From an uncultured Clostridia bacterium (GTDB lineage: Bacteria; Bacillota; Clostridia; Oscillospirales; Oscillospiraceae), in the NCBI GenBank assembly GCA_946186375.1, contig CAMHMZ010000001.1, positions 1 through 64,000 on the forward strand: DNA of 64,000 nt. Direction: 5' to 3'. The notes below the pieces were generated by a model. It was not told the origin of the DNA and searched no databases. It was given only the letters and a program-made list of their open reading frames with translations. Below, piece after piece: positions 48,848-58,628 of this stretch. The translations under genes were made by a program, and so were the position numbers. Within the stretch, counting starts at the first letter, position 1. Every line of letters begins with the position of its first letter.

Positions 48848-49440
48848 TCGACCATGAAGTTATTACCGACCGCATTGCGGTCTACAAGGATGATTTCCTT
48901 AAATCTGAAGATGTTTCTAAATACGCGATCGGCAAAAGCTTGCCGCCGTTCGTAAAAATCAAAGGCAAATATTACGCATTACCAACTGCCAACGAATACG
49001 GTGAAGAGTTTGACGAAGAGCTTGTTCCGGATTACGTCGAGCGCATTCCCCTTTCCTTATACACGTTCTGGCAAAGGCTCGATGCGATGTTCAAGCAAGG
49101 CCTCGCCATTCTCTGTGTTAACGGTGTATGGTATATGGCTGTTTGCGCGGATGATGCGTTCACCATGCAGCCGCCAAGCAATCCGTCATTTGACCGCGAC
49201 GAATACAGAATCGAAGCGCTTAAAGAATTGTGTAAATCGGCCAAATACGGTGGCTGCCGGTTCTTGTATTCGGCACACACAGACGAAAACAAAGCGCGCC
49301 TTTGGTGCTTGCTGCCAAAGCAAAAATGCAGTCAGGCTTCGCTTTGGCTTGATGCGAAGCTGGATATGCAGATGATCCTGTGTGAAAAGCCAAAGCCGGC
49401 AGAAGAACTCAAAGAAGTCTTTTCACTTATTTGTGCATAA
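48844..49440 (+). CDS. hypothetical protein (198 aa)
   Basis: Start overlaps the previous stop. Alpha/beta; SLYTFWQRLDAMFKQGLAILCVNGVWYMAVC in the middle. Not recognised. A CGCCGCAA/TTGCGGCG stem follows in the next intergenic space. Confidence 0.6.
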   Translation: MIDHEVITDRIAVYKDDFLKSEDVSKYAIGKSLPPFVKIKGKYYALPTANEYGEEFDEELVPDYVERIPLSLYTFWQRLDAMFKQGLAILCVNGVWYMAVCADDAFTMQPPSNPSFDRDEYRIEALKELCKSAKYGGCRFLYSAHTDENKARLWCLLPKQKCSQASLWLDAKLDMQMILCEKPKPAEELKEVFSLICA

Positions 49441-49577
49441 AAAACAAGCCAGAAGACGATCGCCGCAATTCGCTCATTTATGAATTATGTAAACCATAAA
49501 CGGGCGGTTTTGCGGCGTTCATTCATAATGTAGTCACAATCTGGCAATAAAATACATTCAGAAAGTGAGGCAAAAGC

Positions 49578-49955
49578 ATGAGAGACAAGACTCCACTTCG
49601 CGAAGAAGATCAGGAACTGCGCTATCGAAAGAAAAAGCCGCAGGAATCCAAAAGTAGTCAGAGAGCGGATCACAAGCATCAATATGTAAAGACGATCACG
49701 ATGTATGTGAATCCATACAACAACAATATCACAGGTTACCTATGGACAACGCATTGTGAGATATGCGGACGACTCGGAAACGTCAACATACAGGACAGGG
49801 ACGATTTCTTAAAGCCTGAGTACAGAGGGTTGCATGTATTTATGGGACCGCCTACTGTCCTTCTCTCTTTCGCTGAGATCAGAGCAAAATATCCGGACAT
49901 CCCTGTGTACAGGAGCGGATATAGAACCGACGGCAACGACGTGCGTATCCGATAG
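49578..49955 (+). CDS. hypothetical protein (125 aa)
   Basis: GAAAGTGAGG precedes ATG. Basic N-terminus, then HKHQYVKTITMYVNPY and HCEICGRLG (one Cys pair plus His). Not recognised. Confidence 0.6.
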   Translation: MRDKTPLREEDQELRYRKKKPQESKSSQRADHKHQYVKTITMYVNPYNNNITGYLWTTHCEICGRLGNVNIQDRDDFLKPEYRGLHVFMGPPTVLLSFAEIRAKYPDIPVYRSGYRTDGNDVRIR

Positions 49956-49967
49956 AGGTGATCTCTT

Positions 49968-50525
49968 GTGACTGGCAAAACACACTTGGCTGCAGGGATC
50001 ATAACCGGTGAATTGATCATTCTCAGCACGCAGATACAAACCGCGGCACCTGCGACAGCGCTGTTATTCGCATCAGCGATTGGCTCGCTGCTTCCGGATA
50101 TCGACCATCCGAGCTCCATGCTGTCAACGTCGAACAGCGCCACAAGAGCGCTTTCATCGTCTGTGACCGCGGTAACAAAGCACAGAGGCTTTACGCACAC
50201 CACGATGTTTGTAGCGCTTATAACATTTCTGCTCAAATACGTCATGGACGGAAAGGTTCCGTATTCCACGTTAATAGCTATGGGCATATGCGCCGGGATG
50301 CTATCTCATCTCCTGTTAGACACACTGAATGAAAAAGGCGTCATGTGGCTATGGCCGTTCTGGAGAAAACCGTTTTACATTGCAAAGATAAGAACCGGCT
50401 CAAAGGTCGAAGACACGATCCGCGTGTTTCTGAACATACTGGCGACAGTCGGTTTGCTATACCTTCTCTTCTTAACGGTGGTTAAGCCTTATCTACCGAT
50501 GCTGCTTGATCTTTTCCGGAGGTGA
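49968..50525 (+). CDS. YdjM-like membrane metal-dependent hydrolase (DUF457)
   Basis: GTG start after AGAGGTGAT. Motifs: GKTHLAAG near the N-terminus, LLPDIDHPSS, KHRGFTHT, and HLLLDTLNEKGV, all family metal-ligand positions, with four to five membrane helices. Physiological role unclear; often SOS-linked or on mobile elements. Confidence 0.88.
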   Translation: MTGKTHLAAGIITGELIILSTQIQTAAPATALLFASAIGSLLPDIDHPSSMLSTSNSATRALSSSVTAVTKHRGFTHTTMFVALITFLLKYVMDGKVPYSTLIAMGICAGMLSHLLLDTLNEKGVMWLWPFWRKPFYIAKIRTGSKVEDTIRVFLNILATVGLLYLLFLTVVKPYLPMLLDLFRR

Positions 50526-50531
50526 CACAAA

Positions 50532-51575
50532 ATCGCAAACATGTATTTCAACCCGTCTGACGGGAAAAAGCTGAATATCAAGTCGATGAATCTGCCGCCT
50601 TTCGCAAAAAGCTGGCTCAATTATCTAATCGTCGAGTTGAACCTTGCCCAAAGAACTGTATTCGACTATGCTGTTTCCGCGACGACATTTCTTCGTTGGA
50701 TCAAAGCTGTTGAGTTGAATATCACAGCGGAACATTTTAAGGAAATCGACGTCTCTGATGTACAGATTGAAGCCGTTGCCGCGCTTAATCGAAATGACAT
50801 CTATGAATTTCTCAGTTTTTGTGCAACGGATCTGAATAATTCGGCGAGCTCCAGAGCCTGTAAGTTGGCGGCTGTTCGCTCCATGTATGATTTCCTGCGC
50901 AACAAGCTCCCAGGCAGCCCGATAAAAGAAAACCCAACGGCGGATATTTCGTCGCCTAAACGGGAACGTCCACTCCCGAAGCATTTGACGACATCTGAGG
51001 CGCAGAAGCTTCTTGCTGCCGTATCAGGAGAGGCTGTTGAACGTGACTATTGCATCATATTGTGGTTCTTATCCTGCGGCATGAGACTTTCTGAGTTGGT
51101 GGCGATTGACAAATCGGACGTAAAAGAGTCAATGCTGAAACTGTACGGAAAAGGCCGTAAAGAGCGCGTAGTCCACTTAAATAAGCCATGCCTTGACGCT
51201 CTTGAAGATTATATGACAGCGAGATCTTATTGGCACAAAGCGGATGATGAGCAGGCATTGTTCGTTTCTAAGAGAACCGGTAAACGGCTTACAGGGCGGC
51301 GTGTAGAACAAATTATAGAAGACACGCTGGCTAAGGCCGGTCTGCAGGGTAACGGATATAGTGTGCACAAGCTAAGGCACAGCACGGCAACGATGCTGTA
51401 CTCGCAACAGCTCGGTTTGCTTGAGATCAAAGAGCTGCTTGGGCATGCTTCGCTGAAATCAACTGAGGTTTATACACACCTGCAAAACAAAACAACAACA
51501 AATAACGCGCTTGAAGCGCTTGGCGACGATTTGGTCGCAAATCAAAAGAAAGGAGTCCTTGACCATGACACATGA
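50532..51575 (+). CDS. XerC/XerD-like tyrosine recombinase, probable ATC start
   Basis: Core-binding domain then catalytic domain with R (CGMRLSEL), K (GKGRKER), HKLRH, LGHAS and Y (TEVYTHL): complete active site. GGAGGTGA ends six bases before ATC 50532 but 15 before the first ATG (50541); ATC fits better. Likely dimer resolution or integration. Its 3' end overlaps the sigma factor start by 11 bases. Confidence 0.93.
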   Translation: MANMYFNPSDGKKLNIKSMNLPPFAKSWLNYLIVELNLAQRTVFDYAVSATTFLRWIKAVELNITAEHFKEIDVSDVQIEAVAALNRNDIYEFLSFCATDLNNSASSRACKLAAVRSMYDFLRNKLPGSPIKENPTADISSPKRERPLPKHLTTSEAQKLLAAVSGEAVERDYCIILWFLSCGMRLSELVAIDKSDVKESMLKLYGKGRKERVVHLNKPCLDALEDYMTARSYWHKADDEQALFVSKRTGKRLTGRRVEQIIEDTLAKAGLQGNGYSVHKLRHSTATMLYSQQLGLLEIKELLGHASLKSTEVYTHLQNKTTTNNALEALGDDLVANQKKGVLDHDT

Positions 51576-52599
51576 CGATACTGTACTGAATGTCGATGAG
51601 ATGGAACGTTCAGCGCGGGCAGAAGAAAAAGAATCCTCGTTCGACAAAGCTCTGGATCTTATTCCCTTCAGCAATGACGAGGATGACGTTTCTTATCTGG
51701 CCGATTATGAGCCGATGCTGCAGGACGGCATCGAGGAAGAAATGCACGACGAAGACGGACGTTCACTCATGGCAAATGACCAATACTACCGCGAAATCAA
51801 CGCGATCCCCATTCTCTCCGTCGAAGAAGAGCGAGAAATCGCAAAACGAGCGTTTGAAGGCGATTCTTACGCCCGCTCAAAGCTTATCGAGCATAGTCTG
51901 CGTCTCGTCGGCTATGTAGTCAAAAAGTATTTAGGCCACGGTGTGGAGAAAGAAGACCTCGTTCAGGAAGGAAACTTCGGGCTCTGCCAGGCGGCTGAAC
52001 GCTATGACTACAGAAGGGGCTTCCGTTTTTCCACCTATGCGGTTTGGTGGATCCGTCGCGCAATTGTCAGATGTCTTGCCGCCCAGGGTCATCCTATCGC
52101 ACTTCCGGAGAAGGGGCACAGGGACGTTGGCGCCATTCTTCGCGCCATCGAGGTCTACCGTGAGAACAACGCGGATACATCACCGACGATCCAGGAACTC
52201 GCGGATATCACAGGAGAATCTCCTGAGCGCATTCAGGATCTGATGCGCGCCGCTACACTTCCCCTCTCCATCGATACGCCAAACCCCAAGAAAGAGGGCT
52301 CCACGTTTGAAGAGATCATTCCGGACATGTTCTCTGACACACCGGTTCAGATGACGGAGAGCATTGAGCTTTCGTCTGTTCTTACAAAGGCAATGGAGAA
52401 AGTCCTCGGCCGTAAAGACAGGCACATGATGGAACTCAGATATGGGTTTACTGATGGGCAACCTCATAGTTTGGAAGACATCGGCAAGGAATTCGGTGTT
52501 TCAAGGCAGCGCGTACAAATCGTCGATAAGAACTCTCGCGACAAACTGATTCAGTCCACATATGGGAAGTCCATCAAGGATTTCGCTGAAAACATCTAG
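51565..52599 (+). CDS. RpoD-like sigma-70 factor (344 aa)
   Basis: Acidic N-terminal 60 residues, region 1.2 (DQYYREINAIPILSVEEEREIA), region 2 (KLIEHSLRLVGYVVKKYLGHGVEKEDLVQEGNFGLCQAAERYDYRRGFRFSTYAVWWIRRAI), region 3 and region 4 (LRYGFTDGQPHSLEDIGKEFGVSRQRVQ). A primary-type sigma factor on the element may direct host polymerase to its uniform promoter set. Coupled to the recombinase gene. Confidence 0.93.
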   Translation: MTHDDTVLNVDEMERSARAEEKESSFDKALDLIPFSNDEDDVSYLADYEPMLQDGIEEEMHDEDGRSLMANDQYYREINAIPILSVEEEREIAKRAFEGDSYARSKLIEHSLRLVGYVVKKYLGHGVEKEDLVQEGNFGLCQAAERYDYRRGFRFSTYAVWWIRRAIVRCLAAQGHPIALPEKGHRDVGAILRAIEVYRENNADTSPTIQELADITGESPERIQDLMRAATLPLSIDTPNPKKEGSTFEEIIPDMFSDTPVQMTESIELSSVLTKAMEKVLGRKDRHMMELRYGFTDGQPHSLEDIGKEFGVSRQRVQIVDKNSRDKLIQSTYGKSIKDFAENI

Positions 52600-52621
52600 A
52601 GTATTTTGGAGGATATAAAAG

Positions 52622-55036
52622 TTGAAAAAGATCATTTCTCTGCTGCTTGTAGCAGTGTTGGTATTCACCCTCGCCGCCTGCGGGGCGCAGAAACAGGCGG
52701 AAGATAAACCTGGCGCTCAGGAATTGAGCGATGCACAGACGATGGTATACACATCGTCTTTCAAAGAGCTGGACTGTAAGGATGTCGATACGCTCGACTA
52801 CCTTGAGCCTATGCTGGTGGACGAAGACGCAATTTATTGCGCGACTTCAGTGAAAGTCGGAGAGAACATTCCGGAAGGTGTTGTGCCGTCCTACGAAGGT
52901 CAATACGACGTGTATGCGCCGCGGATTTACGTGGTCAAAGCAGACGGCTCGGTCGCTGATTTTCAGGGTTTCGAACCGACGGATCTTGCTGACAGCGAAC
53001 ATAAAAACGAGCAGGACTACTCAGTGTCGTCTTCGGTCATGAGCATTATGAAAGCTGAGGACGGTTCCTTCGTCGTCACAGAAAACGTGTATGAAGGTTG
53101 GACATCGAGCGAGTCTCTCGTGAGTGTGAATGAGTTTGAAAACTACATGTCTGAACAGCATGTTTACTTCCACCGGATTTCAGCGACCGGTGAGCTGCTT
53201 CAAAAGAGCGAGGTTGATCTCGGTGATAACGAGTATATTTCCTTCTCAAACAGCTGCCTTGATGATAACGGGAATGTTCTGACAGTTGGCGACCTTGCTA
53301 TTTGCGCTTTTGATCAGAACGGCACGCTTGCTTATCAGATCCCGACTGAAGACTGGGTGTATAACATGATGCGATACGCTGACGGAAAAATCTATGTCAG
53401 CGCATGGGATGAAAGCGGCGTGTGTGCGAGAGAGGTAAACACGGAAGCAAAAACTCTTGGTGAAAGCAAAAAGCTTCCGCAGGAGGCGTTCTCGCTGGTG
53501 CGCGGGGCAAACGGCTATGATCTGTTTTATCTGGATGGTATCTACCTGTACGGATACAAGATGGATGGAGAAACCAAAGACCGTATTTTGGATCTTGTAG
53601 ACTGCGATGTAAATCTGCAGGACATTCGGAGTTTTCGCGTAAACGAAGACATGTCTGTATACGGACTGTCTTGTGAGTTCAGTGAAGAAGCCACTGTGTA
53701 TTCTGTATTCACGATTAAAGCAACGCCTGATTCTGAAACAGCACAGAAAAAGATCATCACGTTGGGCTCTTTGAACGGGCCTATGCTCAGCGACGCCGTC
53801 GTGAAGTTTAACCGACACAACAACGATGTAAAGATCGTGATCAAGGATTACTCCGATTACGTCGATGGCGCGGATGACTATTCGGCGGCTATCACGAAGC
53901 TGACCACAGAACTTATCTCAGGGGAGATGCCGGACATTCTGGATCTTGACAACCTGCCGTACGAGCGACTCGCCGCAAAGGGTTTGCTGTCTGATCTTTA
54001 TTCGTTTATGGATAATGACGCAGAGCACGGGAGAGATAAGTATTTCGCTAATGTTCTGAAAGCCATGGAAGTTGACGGCAAGCTATATGAGATGACCGGA
54101 AGTTTCGGGGTATCAAGTCTTATGGGTTCGGCAAAAGTTGTTGGGGACAAGGCTGGTTGGACGCTTGAGGATCTTCTTGAGGCGTGGAAGTCAATGCCTG
54201 AAAACTGCAGTATTCTTGATCCGTATGAGACGAAATCCAATATGCTGTCAACGTTGCTCGCCGTGAATATGCATCATCTGGTGAATTGGACGACGGGTGA
54301 ATGCAAGTTCAACACAGAAATGTACACAGACATGCTCGAATTCGCCAACCTGTTCCCCGCCGAGTTCAACGCTGACACCTATGATTGGGAAAACGAAAAG
54401 ACATCGGATGAAAAGCTGGCTTCAGGTGAACAGATGCTGATGATGGTCAATATCAGCAGCCCGAGCGATTTGCAGTGGAATACGGCGTCCTTTGGCGGCA
54501 AAGCCACATGCGTCGGCTATCCGACGGCTGATGGGCAGCCCGGACACGGAATGGATATTGGAAAAGCGTTCGCTATCACAGAAAAGTGTGAAGAAAAAGA
54601 CGCTGCATGGAAATTTATCTGCGAATACATTGACAGGTACGGCTCTTACGGAATCCCTCTCAACATCTCTAAATATAACGATCTCGTAAAAGATGCGATG
54701 ACGCCTGAGTACCAGGTGGACGAGAACGGAGAGTTCGTCCTCGACGAAAACGGGAACAAGATTGAGATTCCGAAGGGCGGCATGATCGCATATGATATTG
54801 ACTCCACAAAAGTGCCGGGCCTCCCGAGCGGCGGAATTTATGCAATGACACAGGAAGAGGCTGACGCACTGTATGAACTACTGTCGACACCGACCTCAAT
54901 CTCATCTTACCAGAATGAAATCAACGACATTGCGCTTCAAGGCGCAGAAGCATACTTCGCCGGACAGAAGACAGCCGAAGAAGTGGCGAATCTGACGCAG
55001 TCAAGAGTTAGCCTGTATGTAAACGAGCAGCGCTAA
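52622..55036 (+). CDS. extracellular solute-binding lipoprotein with N-terminal propeller-like part (804 aa)
   Basis: TTG start after GGAGGATA. Lipobox LAAC (Cys20). Residues about 40-370 are beta-rich with propeller-like repeats; about 380-804 form an ABC sugar-type solute-binding domain (VVKFNRHNNDVKIVIKDYSDY, GEMPDILDLDNLPYERLAAKGLLSDLYSFM, WKFICEYIDRYG). No permease or ATPase is nearby, so it may serve a host transporter or act as a surface receptor. Confidence 0.85.
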   Translation: MKKIISLLLVAVLVFTLAACGAQKQAEDKPGAQELSDAQTMVYTSSFKELDCKDVDTLDYLEPMLVDEDAIYCATSVKVGENIPEGVVPSYEGQYDVYAPRIYVVKADGSVADFQGFEPTDLADSEHKNEQDYSVSSSVMSIMKAEDGSFVVTENVYEGWTSSESLVSVNEFENYMSEQHVYFHRISATGELLQKSEVDLGDNEYISFSNSCLDDNGNVLTVGDLAICAFDQNGTLAYQIPTEDWVYNMMRYADGKIYVSAWDESGVCAREVNTEAKTLGESKKLPQEAFSLVRGANGYDLFYLDGIYLYGYKMDGETKDRILDLVDCDVNLQDIRSFRVNEDMSVYGLSCEFSEEATVYSVFTIKATPDSETAQKKIITLGSLNGPMLSDAVVKFNRHNNDVKIVIKDYSDYVDGADDYSAAITKLTTELISGEMPDILDLDNLPYERLAAKGLLSDLYSFMDNDAEHGRDKYFANVLKAMEVDGKLYEMTGSFGVSSLMGSAKVVGDKAGWTLEDLLEAWKSMPENCSILDPYETKSNMLSTLLAVNMHHLVNWTTGECKFNTEMYTDMLEFANLFPAEFNADTYDWENEKTSDEKLASGEQMLMMVNISSPSDLQWNTASFGGKATCVGYPTADGQPGHGMDIGKAFAITEKCEEKDAAWKFICEYIDRYGSYGIPLNISKYNDLVKDAMTPEYQVDENGEFVLDENGNKIEIPKGGMIAYDIDSTKVPGLPSGGIYAMTQEEADALYELLSTPTSISSYQNEINDIALQGAEAYFAGQKTAEEVANLTQSRVSLYVNEQR

Positions 55037-55062
55037 TCAAAAAACACAGCAAAGAAATAAGA

Positions 55063-55098
55063 AAAGGCAGCAGATCATTTGATCTGCTGCCTTTCTTT
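55063..55098. terminator. bidirectional terminator
   Basis: 15-bp arms AAAGGCAGCAGATCA/TGATCTGCTGCCTTT around TT. Confidence 0.92.
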
Positions 55099-55161
55099 GT
55101 TGTGGCAGATGGTTTGTTGTGTTATTGCTGGGCTACAGTGAGCACGATTGCAAAGGTGTCA

Positions 55162-56708
55162 TCATGCGATTCGAGTATTCAGCATATCAAACTCACTTTG
55201 ATTGGCTTTCGTAAAAAACACCAGGTTATCATCGCTATACATTTGCTCCCAATCCGGATTCTGCTCGAGCCATACCCATACAGCGTCATCTTTATACAAC
55301 AGAAACGAATCAAAGTTATACTCGTCGACATATGACTTCAGATCATCCGAAGTGAAGCCGCTCATACCCGGAAATAGAATGGCGCGCTCAAGCATGCCAC
55401 TCGGGAACAGATCCGCACGTGAGTCTATAAATGACTGGTATCCGTGGTAAATCGCAAAGCCACCGACGTTGTAATCGGTAAACATGCGCTTTGGTTCAAC
55501 TTTGTCTATCGCCGTCACCAATTCAGGAGTGATGGGGTCTGGTTTCACAGTGTCAATTAAATTCATTGCGAAGAAAACAGCTTCGGCTCCAAAAACCAAC
55601 GATACAGCTAACAAGAATGAAACGAATTTTTCGATTACTATATTTGTCTTATGGGCAGGCTCTTTGTCTCTAAATAAAACCTGCAAGCTGTGATGCAGTA
55701 AAATAATCGTGCAAACGACAAGATAAACGACGATCCGCATATACTTGCCGGACATTATAAGCGTGGCCAGGACGGGAAGCAGATAGCTGATTTCGATCGG
55801 CTTATCTTCTCTTTTTAGCCACATAACAAACAGCATGACGGACAAAGCAATCACAACGGCTATATCCTTTAGAACAACCGGCTGCCATTCAGAGATGTAT
55901 TTCTTTGTTATTTCGTTGTTTGTTACGAAAAAGTAGATGAACAGTTTTGCGCCATACGGGTTGATGGAAGCGGCAGCAATATTAGCCGCCAAAAGAAGTG
56001 CGAAGCGGCGGATGCGCGCTTTTGTACGCTCGTATGTATGCCCAACGCCATGTATGTTGAATGTATTGAAGAAGGCCATAACCAAGAACAGCCCGTTGAA
56101 CGCGAACATGATTGGGACAGATCCGCCGTGGGTATTTGCCCACAAAGCAGAAATGAGTGGTAGGAACCAGCACTTCCTACTTTCCGGGTGTTCAAATCCA
56201 TCGTGCAGGAGATACATGGATAGCAGAAAAAGAATGATCCCGATATTTCCTGGTCGGGCATCACATCCGGCCAGAGCGATCGACGATCCGGCGATCAGCG
56301 AGAACACGATGTTCGGCAAATCATATTTAGGATTGTTTTTATCGAACGGCGTGCCGTAAAGTCGAGCTATGACATATCCAAAAATGACGGTTGACACAGC
56401 GGCGACACGAAGGCGCCGACGAACGGTTCGGAATGAATTTCGGAAAACAGGTAGATCACAACGGATCCCAGCCAGGAATGTGCTGTTTCCGTCCAACCGT
56501 TTTCAGCGGCGATCCACGAGAAAACGTCCTCATGAAAAATAGCCTTATGTTCCAGAATATAGCGGCCGAGCGTGATGTGCCAGTAGTAATCCGAGTCGTA
56601 CCCATCCGTCAAAGACATCTGGATCACCCTCAAGAATCCAGCAACTATGCCGGATAAAACGGCCATTACGCGCCAGGCATTTTCCCGTCTGCTTTCTTCA
56701 CACAACAT
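55162..56708 (-). pseudogene. GT-C-like multi-pass membrane protein, frameshifted
   Basis: Two overlapping minus-strand frames make one protein. N-terminal part (from 56708): DSDYYWHITLGRYILEHK...FSWIAAENGWTETAHSWLGSVVIYLF...FVGAFV. The frame shifts near 56400 and continues AAVSTVIFGYVIARL... through about nine helices to MFTDYNVGGFAIYHGYQSFIDSRADLF. This is the layout of bacterial GT-C-like membrane proteins. One indel breaks it; decay, sequencing error or frameshifting are all possible. Confidence 0.7.
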
Positions 56709-56758
56709 TCAGATTACCCCTCGATGCACTAGATATTTTACGCGGCGAACGCACAGCA

Positions 56759-57604
56759 TCAGCCAGAAATCGGAATCATCTGCCCGATAAGCAGGCCTCG
56801 GCCATTGTTCATCGTGTACGTGCAAGTACTAAGGCTTACGAACTTATCGCCGGGCGTGTACTCATATGTGCTATCCTTAGAAATAGCAGTTGCCATGACC
56901 CAATCGCCCCACTCTTTCACTTCATCATCGTTATAGAACTCGATCTCATATCCCCTGCTGGTAGGCGGGGTGTCGAAAAATGCAATCACGCGGACTTTAT
57001 AGTTACCTTCAGGTGTGTTGATGTAATAGTACGGATGAGCATCGAAGAACTCCTGCTTTCTCCACTTATCGATATTCCCGAACATTGATCCGTCGTTCAT
57101 ATGATGTCCGTGAATAATGGTATTCGTATCAGAAAAGTCTGGGAAATTTGCAGCGTCAATAAAGATGGCGCCACCGGCAGAAGCTACGCCACGCGAATTA
57201 TGGTTCAAATAGTAGCTGTTGCTGTCGTGGTGCATGATCGGATAGCTGATCTCGCGTAAATCGTCATAATGGATATACAACCACCCACAAACATCATCGC
57301 CCAGTTCTTCCACAAGGCTGTCGAAATCAATTTCAATCGGAGAACTTTCGTTTAATATACTCTTGCCGTTGTTCTCTTCGACAGGCGGAATAGTTGCTGC
57401 AACGCCAGTTTCTAAGGAAACTTTCTTGGCGTATGTTTCACTTATGGCATCATAAGCTTCTTTTTGAATATGATATTGATTGGCAATCGAATAGATCTTA
57501 TACCCGCAAAAAGCGGCAACCATAAGCAGAAGAATGATCAGAACGACCAAAACTGCCCGTATCGCTCTGTTCTTGTTCTTTTGTTCGTCTTTGATTTTAA
57601 CCAC
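56759..57604 (-). CDS. srtB: class B sortase
   Basis: N-terminal membrane helix (AVLVVLIILLLMVAAFCGYKIY), then the sortase B core: NTIIHGHHMNDGSMFG (His), FVSLSTCTYTMNNGRGLLIGQ (Cys, Arg). Transpeptidase that anchors surface proteins to peptidoglycan; the anchored protein at 19941 is a candidate substrate. GTG 57604 overlaps its SD; an in-frame ATC at 57595 is better spaced. Confidence 0.93.
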   Translation of the reverse strand: MVKIKDEQKNKNRAIRAVLVVLIILLLMVAAFCGYKIYSIANQYHIQKEAYDAISETYAKKVSLETGVAATIPPVEENNGKSILNESSPIEIDFDSLVEELGDDVCGWLYIHYDDLREISYPIMHHDSNSYYLNHNSRGVASAGGAIFIDAANFPDFSDTNTIIHGHHMNDGSMFGNIDKWRKQEFFDAHPYYYINTPEGNYKVRVIAFFDTPPTSRGYEIEFYNDDEVKEWGDWVMATAISKDSTYEYTPGDKFVSLSTCTYTMNNGRGLLIGQMIPISG

Positions 57605-57654
57605 TCCCTTTCATGCAGGTTAACGCCACGCACGGGCGAAAACCATCACGATTC

Positions 57655-57683
57655 TTATTACTGGCGCAGTTATATTTTGTAAA
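57655..57683 (-). promoter_or_regulatory. promoter of the sortase gene
   Basis: Minus strand: TTTACA, 17-base spacer, TAATAA. Confidence 0.55.
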
Positions 57684-57750
57684 CCGCCGAAAATTCGAGA
57701 AAAACAAGCAAAAAGCGAGATACTTCAATGTGCACATGTGTATATTTGCA

Positions 57751-57779
57751 TTGACAAAAAGGTTTCAAAAAAGTATAAT
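57751..57779 (+). promoter_or_regulatory. promoter of parA
   Basis: TTGACA, 17-base spacer, TATAAT: consensus. Confidence 0.9.
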
Positions 57780-57839
57780 CATAATCAGAAAGCAGCACAA
57801 ACAGCCGTTTTCACACTATTTAGTAAAGGAGAGCAAAAG

Positions 57840-58628
57840 ATGCCAAACAGAGCAACTATTATATCTATCTCGAACCAGAAAGGTGGTGTTGGCAAGACGA
57901 GCACGGCCAACGCTTTCGCCGCCGGCCTCAAACGAAAGGGCTACAAGGTATTGGCCGTAGACATGGACCCGCAGGGCAACCTGTCGTCGAGCGTTGATGC
58001 AGACCTCAGTGAAGATGCACTGACAATTCTTGAGGTCATGAAAGGCAAGGCTCCGGCCGCAGATGCCGTCCAGCACCTCTCCTCTTTCGATATCATCCCA
58101 GCGGATATTTCTCTTGCAGGATATGAGCAGGAGCTGATCTCGTCTACGTTCGGCAGAGACTCGCGTTTAAAGGAGAGTCTTTCGAAAATCAGAGACGAGT
58201 ACGACTACATCGTCATCGATACAGCTCCCTCCCTGGCAATGCTCACGATCAATGCGCTCGTTGCTGCAGATGAAGTCCTTGTTCCGGCGACGGCAGAATT
58301 CTTTGCAACGTCTGGTCTGGAGCAGCTGGCTGATACCGTGCAGAACGTGAGACGTTATGCCGGAAACCCAGATCTCGCGATCTGCGGCGTCCTGTTCACG
58401 ATGCATGATCCGAGGACGATCAACGGTCAGACGATCCGCGAAGAGACCGAGAAATATGCGCGGTCGATTGGAACCTTCGTATACGACACATTCATCCGCA
58501 AAGCCGTAGCCATGGGCGAAAGCCAGACAAACAGGATGGACATCTATACGTTCAACGCAAAATCGAACGCGGCAAAAGACTACATGGCGTTCGTCGAGGA
58601 GTACCTCAGTAGAAAGGAGTCCAAGTGA
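57840..58628 (+). CDS. parA: ParA-family partition ATPase
   Basis: 262 residues. Deviant Walker A KGGVGKTS, VDMDPQGNLSSS, YIVIDTAPSLAMLTINAL, FATSGLEQLADTVQ. Soj-like type Ib size, no N-terminal HTH. Drives segregation of the element between daughter cells; evidence for a plasmid-like state. AAAGGAGAG precedes ATG. Coupled to the next gene (TGATG). Confidence 0.95.
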   Translation: MPNRATIISISNQKGGVGKTSTANAFAAGLKRKGYKVLAVDMDPQGNLSSSVDADLSEDALTILEVMKGKAPAADAVQHLSSFDIIPADISLAGYEQELISSTFGRDSRLKESLSKIRDEYDYIVIDTAPSLAMLTINALVAADEVLVPATAEFFATSGLEQLADTVQNVRRYAGNPDLAICGVLFTMHDPRTINGQTIREETEKYARSIGTFVYDTFIRKAVAMGESQTNRMDIYTFNAKSNAAKDYMAFVEEYLSRKESK

